A stretch of 64,000 bases of DNA from Pseudomonas akapageensis (GCF_011355085.1 NZ_VXCP01000020.1:1-64000), one strand, 5' to 3'. Shown: positions 9,142 through 19,031, numbered from the stretch's first letter. Translations and numbers: made by a program. The notes: generated by a model from the letters alone, not told the origin.

Positions 9142-10089
9142 GTGAGCCAGCCTACGCCAGCCGTGCGTACCTTCCAAGACTTGATCCTCGCCCTGCAGCA
9201 ATACTGGGCCGAGCAAGGTTGTGTGGTACTTCAGCCCTACGATATGGAAGTAGGCGCCGGTACTTTCCATACCGCCACGTTCCTGCGCGCCATTGGCCCG
9301 GAAACCTGGAACGCCGCTTATGTGCAGCCCAGTCGTCGCCCGACTGACGGCCGCTACGGCGAAAACCCGAACCGCCTGCAGCACTACTATCAGTTCCAGG
9401 TCGTGCTCAAGCCTAACCCCGACAACTTCCAGGAGCTCTACCTCGGCTCGCTGAAGCACGTCGGCCTCGATCCGCTGGTCCACGACATCCGTTTCGTCGA
9501 AGACAACTGGGAATCGCCGACCCTCGGCGCCTGGGGTCTGGGCTGGGAAGTCTGGCTCAACGGCATGGAAGTCACCCAGTTCACCTACTTCCAGCAGGCA
9601 GGTGGCATCGAGTGCTATCCGGTGACCGGCGAGATCACCTACGGTCTGGAGCGCCTGGCGATGTACCTGCAAGGTGTCGACTCGGTCTATGACCTGGTCT
9701 GGACCGATGGCCCGTTCGGCAAAGTGACCTATGGCGATGTGTTCCACCAGAACGAAGTGGAGCAGTCGACCTACAACTTCGAGCACGCCAACGTCGAGAA
9801 ACTGTTCGAACTGTTCGATTTCTATGAAAGCGAAGCCAATCGCCTGATCGAACTCGAATTGCCGCTGCCGACCTATGAAATGGTCCTCAAGGCCTCGCAC
9901 ACCTTCAACCTGCTCGATGCCCGCCGGGCCATCTCGGTGACCGAGCGTCAGCGTTATATCCTGCGCGTACGGACCCTGGCCCGTGCGGTTGCGCAAAGTT
10001 ATCTACAGGCCCGCGCCAAGCTGGGCTTCCCGATGGCGTCCCCTGAACTGCGTGATGAAGTGTTGGCTAAGCTGGAGGCTGCACAATGA
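9142..10089 (+). CDS. glyQ: Glycine-tRNA ligase alpha subunit
   Basis: Alpha subunit of the bacterial alpha2beta2 glycyl-tRNA synthetase; it carries the class II aminoacylation core. It is highly conserved ([17 protein letters not shown], then the [20 protein letters not shown] motif 2 segment). There are two in-frame GTG codons, at 9133 and 9142. I prefer 9142 (reading [12 protein letters not shown]) because aggtg at 9131-9135 is then correctly spaced and the product is the usual 315 residues. It overlaps glyS by four bases. Confidence 0.96.
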   Translation: MSQPTPAVRTFQDLILALQQYWAEQGCVVLQPYDMEVGAGTFHTATFLRAIGPETWNAAYVQPSRRPTDGRYGENPNRLQHYYQFQVVLKPNPDNFQELYLGSLKHVGLDPLVHDIRFVEDNWESPTLGAWGLGWEVWLNGMEVTQFTYFQQAGGIECYPVTGEITYGLERLAMYLQGVDSVYDLVWTDGPFGKVTYGDVFHQNEVEQSTYNFEHANVEKLFELFDFYESEANRLIELELPLPTYEMVLKASHTFNLLDARRAISVTERQRYILRVRTLARAVAQSYLQARAKLGFPMASPELRDEVLAKLEAAQ

Positions 10090-12140
10090 GTGCTCAAGAT
10101 TTTCTGGTTGAACTGGGCACCGAAGAACTGCCACCCAAAGCCCTCAATACCCTGGCCGAAGCCTTTCTGGCCGGTATCGAGAAAGGTCTGCAGGCCGCCG
10201 GTCTGAACTACACCGCCAAGCAGGTCTACGCCGCGCCGCGCCGCCTGGCCGTGTTGATCAGCGAGCTGGACATTCAGCAGCCCGACCGCAGCATCAACCT
10301 CGACGGCCCGCCGCTGCAGGCCGCTTTCGACGCCGAAGGCAATCCGACCCAGGCTGCCCTGGGCTTTGCCAAGAAGTGCGGCGTCGAGCTCAGCGAGATC
10401 GACCAGAGCGGGCCGAAGCTGCGTTTCAGCCAGCGTATCGTCGGCAAGCCGACCGCAAGCCTGCTGCCGACCATCGTCGAAGACTCCCTCAATGACCTGC
10501 CAATTCCCAAGCGCATGCGCTGGGGCGCGCACAAGGAAGAATTCGTACGGCCGACCCAATGGCTGGTGATGTTGCTGGGCGAGCAAGTCATCGACTGCAC
10601 GATCCTGGCTCAGAAAGCCGGTCGCGATTCGCGCGGTCACCGCTTCCACCACCCGGAAAACGTGCGCATCAACGCGCCGGCCAGTTACCTCGAAGACCTG
10701 CGTAAGGCTTACGTCCTCGCCGACTTCAACGAGCGCCGCGAGCTGATCAGCAAGCGCACCGCTGAACTGGCCATGCAGCAGGAAGGCACCGCGATCGTGC
10801 CGCCGAGCCTGCTCGACGAAGTGACTGCCCTGGTCGAATGGCCAGTGCCGCTGGTGTGCTCGTTCGAAGAGCGTTTCCTGGAAGTACCGCAGGAAGCCTT
10901 GATCACCACCATGCAGGACAACCAGAAGTATTTCTGCCTGCTCGATGTGGACGGCAAGCTGTTGCCGCGCTTCATCACCGTGGCCAACGTCGAAAGTCGC
11001 GATCCGAAGCAGATCGTCCAGGGTAACGAGAAAGTCGTTCGTCCACGCCTGACCGATGCCGAATTCTTCTTCAAGCAAGACAAGAAGCAGAGCCTGGAAA
11101 GCTTCAACCTGCGTCTGCAGAACGTGGTCTTCCAGGCCCAGCTGGGCAGCGTCTTCGACAAGGCCGAGCGGGTTTCCAAACTGGCTGCCCATATCGCCGG
11201 CCGCATTGGCGGCGACGCCGAGCGCGCTGCCCGCGCTGGCCTGCTGTCCAAATGCGACCTGGCCACCGAGATGGTCGGCGAGTTCCCGGAAATGCAAGGC
11301 GTTGCCGGTTACTACTACGCGCTCAACGACGGCGAGCCAGAAGACGTTGCCCTGGCCCTGAACGAGCAGTACATGCCACGCGGTGCCGGTGCCGAGTTGC
11401 CGACCACCCTGACCGGCGCAGCCGTCGCCATTGCCGACAAGCTGGACACCCTGGTCGGGATCTTCGGTATCGGCATGCTACCGACCGGCAGCAAGGACCC
11501 CTATGCACTGCGTCGCGCAGCGCTGGGCGTACTGCGGATCCTGATCGAGAAGAAGCTGGATCTGGACCTGAACGATGCCGTGGCATACGCCGTGAAGCAG
11601 TTCGGCGCCAAGATCAAGGCCGCTGGCCTGGCCGAGCAAGTGCTGGAGTTCATCTTCGATCGCCTGCGCGCTCGCTACGAAGACGAAGGCATCGACATGG
11701 CCACCTACCTATCGGTTCGTGCCCTGCAACCGGGTTCGGCGCTGGACTTCGACCAACGCGTGCAAGCGGTACAAGCTTTCCGCCAATTGCCCGAAGCGGC
11801 TGCGCTGGCTGCAGTGAACAAGCGCGTTTCGAACTTGCTGAGCAAGGTCGACGGCGTCGTTCCGACCACTGTGGAGCCAAAGTACTTCGACAACGCCAAC
11901 GAGTTCTCGCTGTATTCGGCGATCCAGCAAGCCGACCAGGCCGTCCAGCCGATGGCAGCTGCCCGCCAGTACAGCGAGTCTCTGGCGCGCCTGGCGGCAT
12001 TGCGCGAGCCGGTCGACGCCTTCTTCGAAGCCGTCATGGTCAACGCCGATGACGCCAAGGTACGTGGCAACCGTTACGCCCTGTTGGCGCGTCTGCGCGG
12101 CCTGTTCCTCGGCGTTGCCGATATCTCGCTGCTGGGCTGA
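10086..12140 (+). CDS. glyS: Glycine-tRNA ligase beta subunit
   Basis: Beta subunit of glycyl-tRNA synthetase, providing tRNA recognition. The 684-residue protein begins [20 protein letters not shown], the family signature. It contains the HD-like central domain and ends with an anticodon-binding DALR-type helical domain. ATGA overlap with glyQ gives coupled translation in equal amounts. It is followed directly by gmhB, so glyQ-glyS-gmhB is probably one transcript. Confidence 0.97.
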   Translation: MSAQDFLVELGTEELPPKALNTLAEAFLAGIEKGLQAAGLNYTAKQVYAAPRRLAVLISELDIQQPDRSINLDGPPLQAAFDAEGNPTQAALGFAKKCGVELSEIDQSGPKLRFSQRIVGKPTASLLPTIVEDSLNDLPIPKRMRWGAHKEEFVRPTQWLVMLLGEQVIDCTILAQKAGRDSRGHRFHHPENVRINAPASYLEDLRKAYVLADFNERRELISKRTAELAMQQEGTAIVPPSLLDEVTALVEWPVPLVCSFEERFLEVPQEALITTMQDNQKYFCLLDVDGKLLPRFITVANVESRDPKQIVQGNEKVVRPRLTDAEFFFKQDKKQSLESFNLRLQNVVFQAQLGSVFDKAERVSKLAAHIAGRIGGDAERAARAGLLSKCDLATEMVGEFPEMQGVAGYYYALNDGEPEDVALALNEQYMPRGAGAELPTTLTGAAVAIADKLDTLVGIFGIGMLPTGSKDPYALRRAALGVLRILIEKKLDLDLNDAVAYAVKQFGAKIKAAGLAEQVLEFIFDRLRARYEDEGIDMATYLSVRALQPGSALDFDQRVQAVQAFRQLPEAAALAAVNKRVSNLLSKVDGVVPTTVEPKYFDNANEFSLYSAIQQADQAVQPMAAARQYSESLARLAALREPVDAFFEAVMVNADDAKVRGNRYALLARLRGLFLGVADISLLG

Positions 12141-12158
12141 TTGGTGAAGGATGCACGC

Positions 12159-12692
12159 TTGAAACTGCTGATACTCGACCGGGACGGGGTCATCAACCAG
12201 GACTCCGACGCCTATATCAAATCGGTGGAGGAGTGGATCCCGATCCCTGGCTCGATCGAGGCCATTGCGCAGTTGAGCAAGGCCGGCTGGACGGTGGCGG
12301 TCGCTACCAACCAGTCCGGCATCGCTCGCGGTTACTACGATGTCGCCACGCTGGACGCCATGCATGCCCGCTTGCGGGAGCTGGTAGCGGAGCAGGGTGG
12401 CGAAGTCGGTTTGATCGTTTACTGTCCCCACGGCCCGGACGATGGGTGCTCATGCCGCAAGCCAAAGCCTGGCATGTTGCAGCAGATTGCCGCTCATTAC
12501 GGCGTCGATCTAGCCCAACGCTGGTTTGTCGGCGATAGTATGGGTGACCTGGATGCCGCACTGGCCGTCGATTTACAGCCTGTTCTGGTGAAAACCGGAA
12601 AAGGCCTGAAGACGCTGAGTAAAACATTGCCAGCGGGGACCCTGATTTTTGAGGATCTGGCAGCTGTAGCCAGAGAACTTATCCACAATTAG
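12159..12692 (+). CDS. gmhB: D-glycero-beta-D-manno-heptose-1,7-bisphosphate 7-phosphatase
   Basis: HAD-superfamily phosphatase in ADP-heptose synthesis for the LPS inner core. Visible motifs: LILDRDGVIN (motif I with both Asp), ATNQSGIARG (motif II), the zinc loop CPHGPDDGCSCRKPKPGM (three Cys and one His plus the motif III Lys), and FVGDSMGDLDAA (motif IV). The open frame begins at 12141, directly at the glyS stop. I chose the TTG at 12159 (MKLLILDRDG) because gaagga is 7 bases upstream and the length (177) fits the family. An exact DnaA box (12679-12687) overlaps the last codons. Confidence 0.9.
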   Translation: MKLLILDRDGVINQDSDAYIKSVEEWIPIPGSIEAIAQLSKAGWTVAVATNQSGIARGYYDVATLDAMHARLRELVAEQGGEVGLIVYCPHGPDDGCSCRKPKPGMLQQIAAHYGVDLAQRWFVGDSMGDLDAALAVDLQPVLVKTGKGLKTLSKTLPAGTLIFEDLAAVARELIHN

Positions 12693-12720
12693 CGCGCCTC
12701 TGAATACCTGACCGAGCTCA

Positions 12721-12743
12721 TCAGGCTGATCCTTTCAGCCTGA
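12721..12743. terminator. Stem-loop between gmhB and plsC
   Basis: Perfect nine-base inverted repeat tcaggctga / tcagcctga with a five-base loop, without a T run. It lies in the 114-bp gap after gmhB and may be a weak terminator or a processing/stability hairpin. Confidence 0.5.
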
Positions 12744-12806
12744 CCCCTGTCGTTATCAGAAGCGTGCTCAATACAGGCGGGCGAGCCCGCAACGGTAAAT
12801 GCCGCT

Positions 12807-13577
12807 ATGTCGACCCTGCAGGCGATCAGAACCTTTCTTTTTTACCTGCTAATGGGCACCAGCTCGTTGCTGTGGTGCACCCTGAGCTTTTTTGTCGCGC
12901 CGTTTCTGCCTTTTCCCGCCCGGTATCGCTTCATCAACGTGTATTGGTGCAGTTTCGTGCTGTTGCTGGCACGCGTGTTTCTCGATATTCGAGTCAATGT
13001 CACCGGCGCGCAAAACGTGCCCGAGCAACCTTGCGTGATTCTGTCGAACCACCAGAGCACCTGGGAGACATTCTTCCTCTCGGCTTACTTCCAGCCGTTG
13101 AGCCAGGTACTCAAGCGCGAGCTGCTGTATGTACCCTTCTTCGGTTGGGCCATGGCCATGCTCCGGCCCATCGCGATCGACAGGGACAACCCCAAGGCCG
13201 CACTCAAGCATGTCGCAGCCAAAGGTGACCAGTTGCTCAAGGACGGCACTTGGGTGCTGATTTTTCCCGAGGGTACCCGCGTGCCTTACGGCACTATCGG
13301 CAAATTCTCGCGGGGGGGTACTGCCTTGGCGGTGAATGCCAATTTGCCCGTGCTCCCGATTGCGCACAACGCGGGCAAATACTGGCCAAAACAAGGCTGG
13401 GCCAAGCGGGCCGGCACTATCGAGGTCGTCATCGGTGAGCCGATGTACGCCCAAGGGTCGGGGCCACGCGCGATTGCCGAACTCAATGACCGGGTCGCAG
13501 CCTGGAACGAACAGACCCAGAGGGAGATGGGTTCATTGCCGCAAGCGCCTGCAGTCGAGGAACAGATCGTTGTTTGA
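12807..13577 (+). CDS. plsC: 1-acyl-sn-glycerol-3-phosphate acyltransferase
   Basis: Transfers an acyl chain to lysophosphatidic acid to give phosphatidic acid at the inner membrane. The 256-residue protein has hydrophobic N-terminal segments (about 5-65) and the acyltransferase motif NHQSTWETFF (an HxxxxE form of the usual HxxxxD). The glycerol-phosphate site FPEGTRVPYG and the later NLPVLPIAHN block are also present. It corresponds to PA0005, which in P. aeruginosa is the gene next to gyrB. Here an 11-kb block separates the two. Confidence 0.93.
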   Translation: MSTLQAIRTFLFYLLMGTSSLLWCTLSFFVAPFLPFPARYRFINVYWCSFVLLLARVFLDIRVNVTGAQNVPEQPCVILSNHQSTWETFFLSAYFQPLSQVLKRELLYVPFFGWAMAMLRPIAIDRDNPKAALKHVAAKGDQLLKDGTWVLIFPEGTRVPYGTIGKFSRGGTALAVNANLPVLPIAHNAGKYWPKQGWAKRAGTIEVVIGEPMYAQGSGPRAIAELNDRVAAWNEQTQREMGSLPQAPAVEEQIVV

Positions 13578-13710
13578 ACCCCTGTGGATAACTTGTGCAC
13601 AGTATTTGGATTTCTTTCCAAAAAATCACGTAAGTCATTAATTTAAAAGCTTATTTTTTTGTATGACTGAATCGTGAAATTCGTGCATAAGTTTTTCCAA
13701 TGCTATCGAG

Positions 13711-13735
13711 AACCGGCCTTAGAGCCGGTTTTTTT
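13711..13735 (+). terminator. Rho-independent terminator downstream of plsC
   Basis: Stem aaccggc / gccggtt (13711-13717 and 13724-13730) with a six-base loop and a following run of T. It lies 134 bp after plsC. The intervening DNA (13578-13710) is AT-rich, carries an exact DnaA box (13583-13591), and shows no gene. Confidence 0.8.
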
Positions 13736-13840
13736 ATGCCTGTGCAGAGGCTGGAAATTGAACAGCTGCGCCTGAAACACGAAGAGATATTCCGTTTGCC
13801 CCACAGCGGCTTCCGTACGTTAGGTTTGGCTCTGGCATGA
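13736..13840 (+). CDS. Very short open frame, possible gene remnant
   Basis: A 34-codon frame (MPVQRLEIEQLRLKHEEIF...) begins in the T run of the plsC terminator and ends 37 bp before the next gene. It has no convincing ribosome site. Its composition (helical, charged) looks like coding DNA, so it may be the tail of a gene lost when the accessory block formed. I do not recognise it, and it could be chance. Confidence 0.2.
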   Translation: MPVQRLEIEQLRLKHEEIFRLPHSGFRTLGLALA

Positions 13841-13877
13841 AGCCAATCAGTCACTCTTCACTAAGGAAGGAAAAAAC

Positions 13878-14954
13878 ATGATCAATTGGAACAAGCAATT
13901 CACTGCATTGGTCCGCGAAACCCGCCCGACCTGCTGGGGCAACTGGGGCCTGAACAGCCACATCCAGGCAGGTGCCGTCGGTATCGTAGACCCGAAAACC
14001 GGAGATTTCCGGCTCGTGCGCGATCAGCTGCCAGGGGTCAAACTGGTCGAGGTAGCCGGGAGCCAGACCTGGGAGATGCGCTCCTCGAAGGTCAAAAAAA
14101 CCGAGTTGAAACCCGAAGTATCTGCATCTTTCAAAGACCCTCAAACCGGCATTGAATTGAAAGCCGATTCGAAAATTCAGTGGACGTTCGGCGACAGCGG
14201 CTCCATGGCGTCCGAATTTGCCGTCTGCAAGGAAGTGCGCATCAGCGATCTCACTCAATTGAACAAGGAACTCAAATGGCTGGCAGAGCAGGCCAGCCAG
14301 GTGGGGTTGGCAAACAAAGGCCGAATTGCCCAAGGTTTCGGGGTCATTACCAGTGTTATCTATGCCACCAGCGGCATGAATGTCGGCTCCAAGGACAAGA
14401 GTTCCTCCTTCAGCATGACCGGTAATGCCAAAGCGCTGAATACAATGCTCGGCAGCATTGCGCCTGAAGCCTCCATTTCTGGTTCGTTCACCAGTACTTC
14501 GGAAGAGAAGAGCCTGGACAAACACATCTGGCCAGCTACAGCCAATACTGCCGCTACAGCCCCAATCCCCGTTGCCTACACCTTCAGTTCCTTTGAAGGC
14601 GATCTCATCATCCCTAATTGGGTCAATACGCTGGGTTCGTTCGAGCTGGAAGTGAACAGCAAAATAGGTTCGACCTACACCGCCAAACTGGCCCTGCGAT
14701 ACGACACGCCCAGCGGTCCGGAGGAAATAAAAGGCAAAGTCATTGGCGGACAAAGCCAAACGTTTGCTGCCATCCCCCTGACGGCAACCAACATTGAGAT
14801 CGAAGTAAAATTTGTCGACCTGACGGACGGCACCTTTTACAAGAAAAAATGGGATACGCCGCTGGGCCAATGGATCAATGGGAAGCGCCGTCTTGAACTG
14901 AGCGGAGTCTGGCCATTCAAAACCGGTCTCAAAGTGCTCGAAGAAGACAACTGA
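13878..14954 (+). CDS. Unrecognised 358-residue cytoplasmic-type protein, possibly beta-rich
   Basis: I do not recognise this family. It starts at ATG 13878 behind a strong ribosome site (aaggaagg, 13863-13870) and has no signal peptide or obvious transmembrane helix. The N-terminal third has Trp/Gly-rich turns (TCWGNWGLNSHIQAGAVG, residues 18-35). Residues 100-220 alternate polar and small residues, with a Ser/Thr/Lys stretch around 170-182. PIPVAYTFSSFEGDL (229-243) leads into a C-terminal beta-sandwich-like part (about 255-358). The pattern of short amphipathic strands around 155-245 recalls beta-pore-forming proteins such as the gasdermin N-domain, but this is a visual impression only and the MACPF signature is absent. 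It stands alone, ends at a strong hairpin, and is convergent with the LysR gene, so it is probably a single-gene acquisition. Confidence 0.75.
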   Translation: MINWNKQFTALVRETRPTCWGNWGLNSHIQAGAVGIVDPKTGDFRLVRDQLPGVKLVEVAGSQTWEMRSSKVKKTELKPEVSASFKDPQTGIELKADSKIQWTFGDSGSMASEFAVCKEVRISDLTQLNKELKWLAEQASQVGLANKGRIAQGFGVITSVIYATSGMNVGSKDKSSSFSMTGNAKALNTMLGSIAPEASISGSFTSTSEEKSLDKHIWPATANTAATAPIPVAYTFSSFEGDLIIPNWVNTLGSFELEVNSKIGSTYTAKLALRYDTPSGPEEIKGKVIGGQSQTFAAIPLTATNIEIEVKFVDLTDGTFYKKKWDTPLGQWINGKRRLELSGVWPFKTGLKVLEEDN

Positions 14955-14961
14955 TGACTCT

Positions 14962-14989
14962 GCCGCGCCCGGTTCAACCCGGGCGCGGC
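14962..14989. terminator. Bidirectional GC-rich hairpin between convergent genes
   Basis: An 11-base inverted repeat (gccgcgcccgg / ccgggcgcggc) lies in the 49-bp gap between the unrecognised gene and the convergent LysR gene. It could terminate both, although no long T run follows on either side. Confidence 0.6.
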
Positions 14990-15003
14990 CTCAGGCGTAC
15001 TCA

Positions 15004-15927
15004 CTATTTTCGATGCGCACTGAAGTACTGGCGGAAAAACTCCACCGTTACGCGGATTTTTGCCGAAGTGGCCAGCGGCGCCGCATACACGGCCCAGATA
15101 TTGGCCTGCTGGCGATAATCGCGAAGAATATGCACCAGCTTGCCGCTCTCAAGGCTGTCACGTACGTCCCAATGAGACCGAAGCAGGATTCCACGGCCAT
15201 CGATGCCCCATTGATGGACCACCTCGCCATGGTTCGCCGACAGCGCACCGGTAACCTTGACGCTTTCTTCACCGTCGGGGCCTTGCAAGCGCCAGAGCCC
15301 AAAGGGGTGATCACGCTCCTTGATCACCAGGCACTCATGGCCGGCAAGCTCCGCCAGGCTGCGTGGTTCACCCTGTCGCGCGAGATACTCGGGGGCAGCG
15401 CAGAGAATACGAGAGTTTTCTGCCAGCAACTTGGCGATCAGGTTCGGTGCGATGTTATCGCCGATGCGGATATCAAGATCGAAACCTTCGTCGATCAGAT
15501 CCACCAGTCGATCGAATACGTCGAAGCGAATATCCAGCGCCGGATAGCGCACCGACAGCTCTGAAAGCGCTGGCGCCACATGCCGGCGCCCGAGACCGAA
15601 ACTGCTGACGATGTGCAACTGGCCGCGGGGTTCCTGGTGCAGCGAGGAGACCTCGTCGGCCATCTGATCCACTGCATCAAAGATGTGCAGCGCCCAACGG
15701 TAGACGCGCTCACCATCTTCGGTCGCCGCCACTCGTCGGGTGGTGCGATGCAGCAAGCGTACGCCCAGGTTCTGTTCCAGCAGCGCAATACGCTTGCTGA
15801 CGAAGGCAGGGGAGGCCCCCAGCTCGATGGCCGCTGCCGCGAAGCTGGAGCGGCGGGCAACCAGGACAAAGACGCGGAGGTCTTCAAGGTTCGGCAGACT
15901 ATTCACGATTCGTGTCTTATCTATCAA
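15004..15927 (-). CDS. dmlR: LysR-family regulator, DmlR type
   Basis: Full-length LTTR (about 300-307 residues). The N-terminal winged HTH reads LEDLRVFVLVARRSSFAAAA then GASPAFVSKRIALLEQNLGVRLLHRTTRRV. It is followed by a periplasmic-binding-protein-like effector domain. It is divergent from the D-malate dehydrogenase gene, the arrangement of E. coli dmlR-dmlA, so it probably activates that gene in response to D-malate or a carnitine breakdown product (inference). The start is uncertain: TTG at 15927 or GTG at 15906 (MNSLPNLEDLRVF), neither with a strong ribosome site. The 80-bp gap to the divergent gene must hold its operator, where I saw no clear repeat. Confidence 0.85.
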   Translation of the reverse strand: MIDKTRIVNSLPNLEDLRVFVLVARRSSFAAAAIELGASPAFVSKRIALLEQNLGVRLLHRTTRRVAATEDGERVYRWALHIFDAVDQMADEVSSLHQEPRGQLHIVSSFGLGRRHVAPALSELSVRYPALDIRFDVFDRLVDLIDEGFDLDIRIGDNIAPNLIAKLLAENSRILCAAPEYLARQGEPRSLAELAGHECLVIKERDHPFGLWRLQGPDGEESVKVTGALSANHGEVVHQWGIDGRGILLRSHWDVRDSLESGKLVHILRDYRQQANIWAVYAAPLATSAKIRVTVEFFRQYFSAHRK

Positions 15928-16007
15928 TAGATCGCGTAATTATGTTTGTGTTTCGCCCTTATACCATGGGCGGCGACCCCTCACTCTCCCTGAAAGAGTC
16001 AGCCACC

Positions 16008-17087
16008 ATGAGCAAAACATTCAAAATCGCCGCAATTGCCGGTGACGGTATTGGTAACGAAGTACTGCCCGAAGGCCTGCGCGTCGTCGAAGCTGCCGCG
16101 AAAAAATGGAACCTGGACCTGGCTATTGAAACCGTCGAATGGGCCAGCTGCGACTATTACGCCCAGCACGGGCAAATGATGCCGGACGATTGGTTCGAGC
16201 AATTGAAGGGCTTCGATGCCATCTACTTCGGCGCAGTCGGCTGGCCGGACAAGGTACCCGATCATATTTCCCTGTGGGGCTCGCTGCTGAAGTTCCGCCG
16301 CGACTTCGATCAGTACGTGAACATTCGCCCGGTGCGGCTGTTCCCCGGTGTCCCTTGCCCATTGGCCGGCCGCGAGCCTGGTGACATCGATTTCGTGGTG
16401 ATCCGTGAAAATACCGAAGGCGAGTACTCTTCGGTGGGTGGGAGGATGTTCGAAGGCACCGAAAACGAATTTGTGCTGCAGGAATCGGTGTTCACCCGCC
16501 GGGGTGTCGATCGGATTCTCAAGTACGCCTTCGAAGTCGCGAAGAACCGCCCACGCAAGCACGTTACCTCGGCGACCAAATCCAACGGCATCTCCATCAG
16601 CATGCCGTACTGGGACGAGCGCACGGCAGCAATGGCCGAGCACTACCCTGAAGTCAGCTGGGACAAGCAGCACATCGACATTCTTTGCGCCCGCTTTGTA
16701 TTGCAACCGGATCGGTTCGATGTGGTGGTGGCGTCCAACCTGTTCGGCGATATCCTCTCCGACCTGGGCCCTGCCTGTGCCGGCACCATTGGTATCGCGC
16801 CTTCGGCGAACCTCAACCCGGAACGCAATTTCCCCTCCCTGTTCGAGCCGGTGCACGGTTCGGCGCCAGACATCTATGGCAAGAACATCGCCAACCCGAT
16901 CGCCATGATCTGGTCGGGCGCCTTGATGCTGGAATTCCTCGGTAATGGCGACGAGCGCTATGCCGCGGCGCACGACGGCATTCTGCATGCCATCGAGACA
17001 GTCATTGCGACAGGACCGAAAACGCCGGATCTCGGCGGGAAAGCGTCCACCCAAGACGTTGGCGCAGCGATCGCCGCCGCGCTTTGA
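16008..17087 (+). CDS. dmlA: D-malate dehydrogenase (decarboxylating)/tartrate dehydrogenase
   Basis: NAD- and divalent-metal-dependent beta-decarboxylating dehydrogenase of the isocitrate/isopropylmalate dehydrogenase family. It would convert D-malate to pyruvate and CO2. The 359 residues show IAAIAGDGIGNEV at the N terminus, the KFRRDFDQYVNIRPVR substrate loop, RENTEGEYSSVGG, metal ligands in ASNLFGDILSDLGP, and FEPVHGSAPDIYGKNIANP. The ATG giving MSKTFKIAAIAG was preferred over upstream in-frame codons. In this block its substrate would come from carnitine, because oxidation of (3R)-malic semialdehyde gives (R)-malate, which is D-malate. Confidence 0.9.
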   Translation: MSKTFKIAAIAGDGIGNEVLPEGLRVVEAAAKKWNLDLAIETVEWASCDYYAQHGQMMPDDWFEQLKGFDAIYFGAVGWPDKVPDHISLWGSLLKFRRDFDQYVNIRPVRLFPGVPCPLAGREPGDIDFVVIRENTEGEYSSVGGRMFEGTENEFVLQESVFTRRGVDRILKYAFEVAKNRPRKHVTSATKSNGISISMPYWDERTAAMAEHYPEVSWDKQHIDILCARFVLQPDRFDVVVASNLFGDILSDLGPACAGTIGIAPSANLNPERNFPSLFEPVHGSAPDIYGKNIANPIAMIWSGALMLEFLGNGDERYAAAHDGILHAIETVIATGPKTPDLGGKASTQDVGAAIAAAL

Positions 17088-17100
17088 ATTAATGATTGCG

Positions 17101-17123
17101 CCGCCCTTTTCCCGAAAGGGCGG
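17101..17123 (+). terminator. Stem-loop after dmlA
   Basis: Inverted repeat ccgcccttt / aaagggcgg with a five-base loop, 13 bases after the dmlA stop. No T run follows, so it is a weak or processing hairpin. The 260-bp region from here to the transporter contains the first copy of the shared promoter element. Confidence 0.6.
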
Positions 17124-17212
17124 CATCTCGAATGAAACGGGATCGAAAACAAGGACATAGCGAGGCCCGATTGTCGGACAAGCTCTTGCCACAAAGTATT
17201 TCATCCGTGTAT

Positions 17213-17240
17213 TGTTAACCGTAAGATTTACGTAAACCAC
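17213..17240. promoter_or_regulatory. Shared promoter element, copy 1 (upstream of BCCT transporter)
   Basis: Begins tgttaacc and contains the perfect palindrome tttacgtaaa followed by cc. By eye, 22 of 28 positions match the element at 19040-19067 upstream of cntA. It lies about 107 bp before the transporter start. Probably a common operator for a regulator of the carnitine genes; which regulator (DmlR-type or XRE-PAS) is unknown. Confidence 0.6.
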
Positions 17241-17346
17241 TAGTTAACGATGGAGCTTCAAGAATCTGAAAGGAACAGTGCTCCGCCTAGGCTCGGCCTG
17301 AAGAGCTGACAGCTGGAGAAAAATCCAAACGTCCCAGGACATGAGA

Positions 17347-18969
17347 ATGCCGCACAACAATAAAAAAGATGTGTTTTTGATAACGATGAGCCTGATAGCC
17401 GTGCTGGCAACCGTTATCGGCCTTGCAGTCTTCCCCCAGCAGGCGGAGACCCTGGCTAATCAGATGTTTGAAATGGCAACCCGCACTTTCGGTACCGCAG
17501 TGCAGTTGTTTGTCTTCTGTTGTGCGTTGATCGTGCTCTACATCGCATTCAGCAAGTACGGCAACATTCGCCTGGGCAACGGCAAGGCAGAATACTCGAC
17601 CACGACCTGGGTGTTCATGTTCATTTGTGCCGGCATGGGTTCTTCGACGCTCTACTGGGGGGTAATGGAGTGGGCTTACTACTACCAGACTCCTGGCCTG
17701 AACATCGCCGCCGGTACCCGTGAAGCACTTGATTACAGTGTCAGCTATTCGTTCTTCCACTGGGGTATCAGTGCCTGGTCGCTGTACGCCCTGGCGTCGC
17801 TGGCAATGGCCTATCACTTCCACGTGCGCAAGAAGAGCGGCCTGAGCCTGGCCTCGATCATCGAAGCAGTGACCGGTTTCAAGGCCAGTGGTCCGATTGG
17901 TCGTACTGTCGACCTGATCTTCCTGCTGACCATGTTTGGCGCACTGACCGTATCGCTGGTACTGACAGCCTCGACCCTGACCCGTGGCCTGGCTGGCCTG
18001 ACCGGCATGCCTGACAACTTCACTACCCAGCTGATCGTGATTGGCGTGGTGGCAGTGGTGTTCTCACTCAGCTCCTACATCGGTATCTCCAGTGGCATGC
18101 AGCGCCTGAGCAAGATGGTCTGCATCGGCGCGCTGGTCTTCGCTGGCGTGGTGTTCCTGATAGGCCCGACCCAGTTCATCATCAATAACACGGCCAACTC
18201 AATCGGCCTGATGATCCAGAACTACGTGCACATGAGCCTGTTTACCGATCCGCAGGGCAATGGCGAATTCACCCGGAACTGGACCGTATTCTACTGGCTG
18301 TGGTGGGTGTCTTACGCACCGGGCGTCGCGATGTTCGTCACTCGCGTCTCCAAGGGCCGCAAGATGAAGGAAGTGATCGCTGCGCTGCTGCTGGGTGGCA
18401 GCTTCGGTTGCTGGTTCTTCTTCGGCACGCTGGAAAGCTACAGCATGCACCAGTTCCTCAACGGCGCCATCGACGTACCGCGCATCCTCTCGGAGCAGGG
18501 CGGTGAAACAGCCGTAGAGATGGTGTTGAGCGGACTGCCCTTCGGCAAGGTCTTCCTGGGTGTGTATCTGTTCATCATGGCGGTGTTCTGCGCCTCGCAC
18601 ATGGATGCGGCGGCCTATGCAGTTGCAGCCACCAGCACACGCAACCTGCAGGAAGGCCAGGATCCATCACCGACTCACCGCCTGTTCTGGTGCGTCGCAC
18701 TGACCCTGGTGCCGCTGGCCATGTTGTTCGCCAAGGCGTCGTTGTCGACCATGAAGACCGCAGTAGTGCTCACGGCGATTCCATTTCTGTTGATCCTGCT
18801 GACCAAGATCTACGGCTTCCTCAAGTGGATGTTCCAGGATTACGGCAATGTGCCTGCGTACCTGATCGAGGAAGAAGCCGTGCAACGGTCGCTGGACCTG
18901 GACTACGTAGCGCAGCACGAGCGTCCTGAAATCCCGGCAGCAAAATCGCTTGAGCCTGCGCTGAACTAA
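17347..18969 (+). CDS. BCCT-family transporter, probable carnitine/betaine uptake
   Basis: Inner-membrane transporter of the betaine/carnitine/choline family, about 540 residues with some twelve hydrophobic segments. The BCCT hallmarks are [20 protein letters not shown] (TM4 region), [15 protein letters not shown] and the central [16 protein letters not shown] (TM8), with aromatic residues for the trimethylammonium group. The ATG at 17347 ([11 protein letters not shown]) has agga 7 bases upstream; the ATG at 17341 has that site too close. Its place between the D-malate dehydrogenase and carnitine oxygenase genes points to carnitine as substrate, but sequence alone does not exclude betaine or gamma-butyrobetaine. 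Confidence 0.88.
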   Translation: MPHNNKKDVFLITMSLIAVLATVIGLAVFPQQAETLANQMFEMATRTFGTAVQLFVFCCALIVLYIAFSKYGNIRLGNGKAEYSTTTWVFMFICAGMGSSTLYWGVMEWAYYYQTPGLNIAAGTREALDYSVSYSFFHWGISAWSLYALASLAMAYHFHVRKKSGLSLASIIEAVTGFKASGPIGRTVDLIFLLTMFGALTVSLVLTASTLTRGLAGLTGMPDNFTTQLIVIGVVAVVFSLSSYIGISSGMQRLSKMVCIGALVFAGVVFLIGPTQFIINNTANSIGLMIQNYVHMSLFTDPQGNGEFTRNWTVFYWLWWVSYAPGVAMFVTRVSKGRKMKEVIAALLLGGSFGCWFFFGTLESYSMHQFLNGAIDVPRILSEQGGETAVEMVLSGLPFGKVFLGVYLFIMAVFCASHMDAAAYAVAATSTRNLQEGQDPSPTHRLFWCVALTLVPLAMLFAKASLSTMKTAVVLTAIPFLLILLTKIYGFLKWMFQDYGNVPAYLIEEEAVQRSLDLDYVAQHERPEIPAAKSLEPALN

Positions 18970-19003
18970 GCCCGCTCGAACGACTACAGATTCTCGGCCG
19001 CAA

Positions 19004-19031
19004 GGCCGGGAATCTCCGGCCAAATTTTTTT
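19004..19031 (+). terminator. Rho-independent terminator after the BCCT gene
   Basis: Stem ggccgg / ccggcc with a six-base loop, then aaattttttt. An alternative overlapping stem uses ggccgcaaggcc. It separates the transporter transcript from the cntA promoter region, so cntA has its own promoter. Confidence 0.8.

Noticed and set aside
13878..14954. Calling the unknown protein a MACPF/perforin or gasdermin
   Set aside because: The MACPF signature is absent and the gasdermin likeness is only a loose strand pattern, so no family name was assigned.
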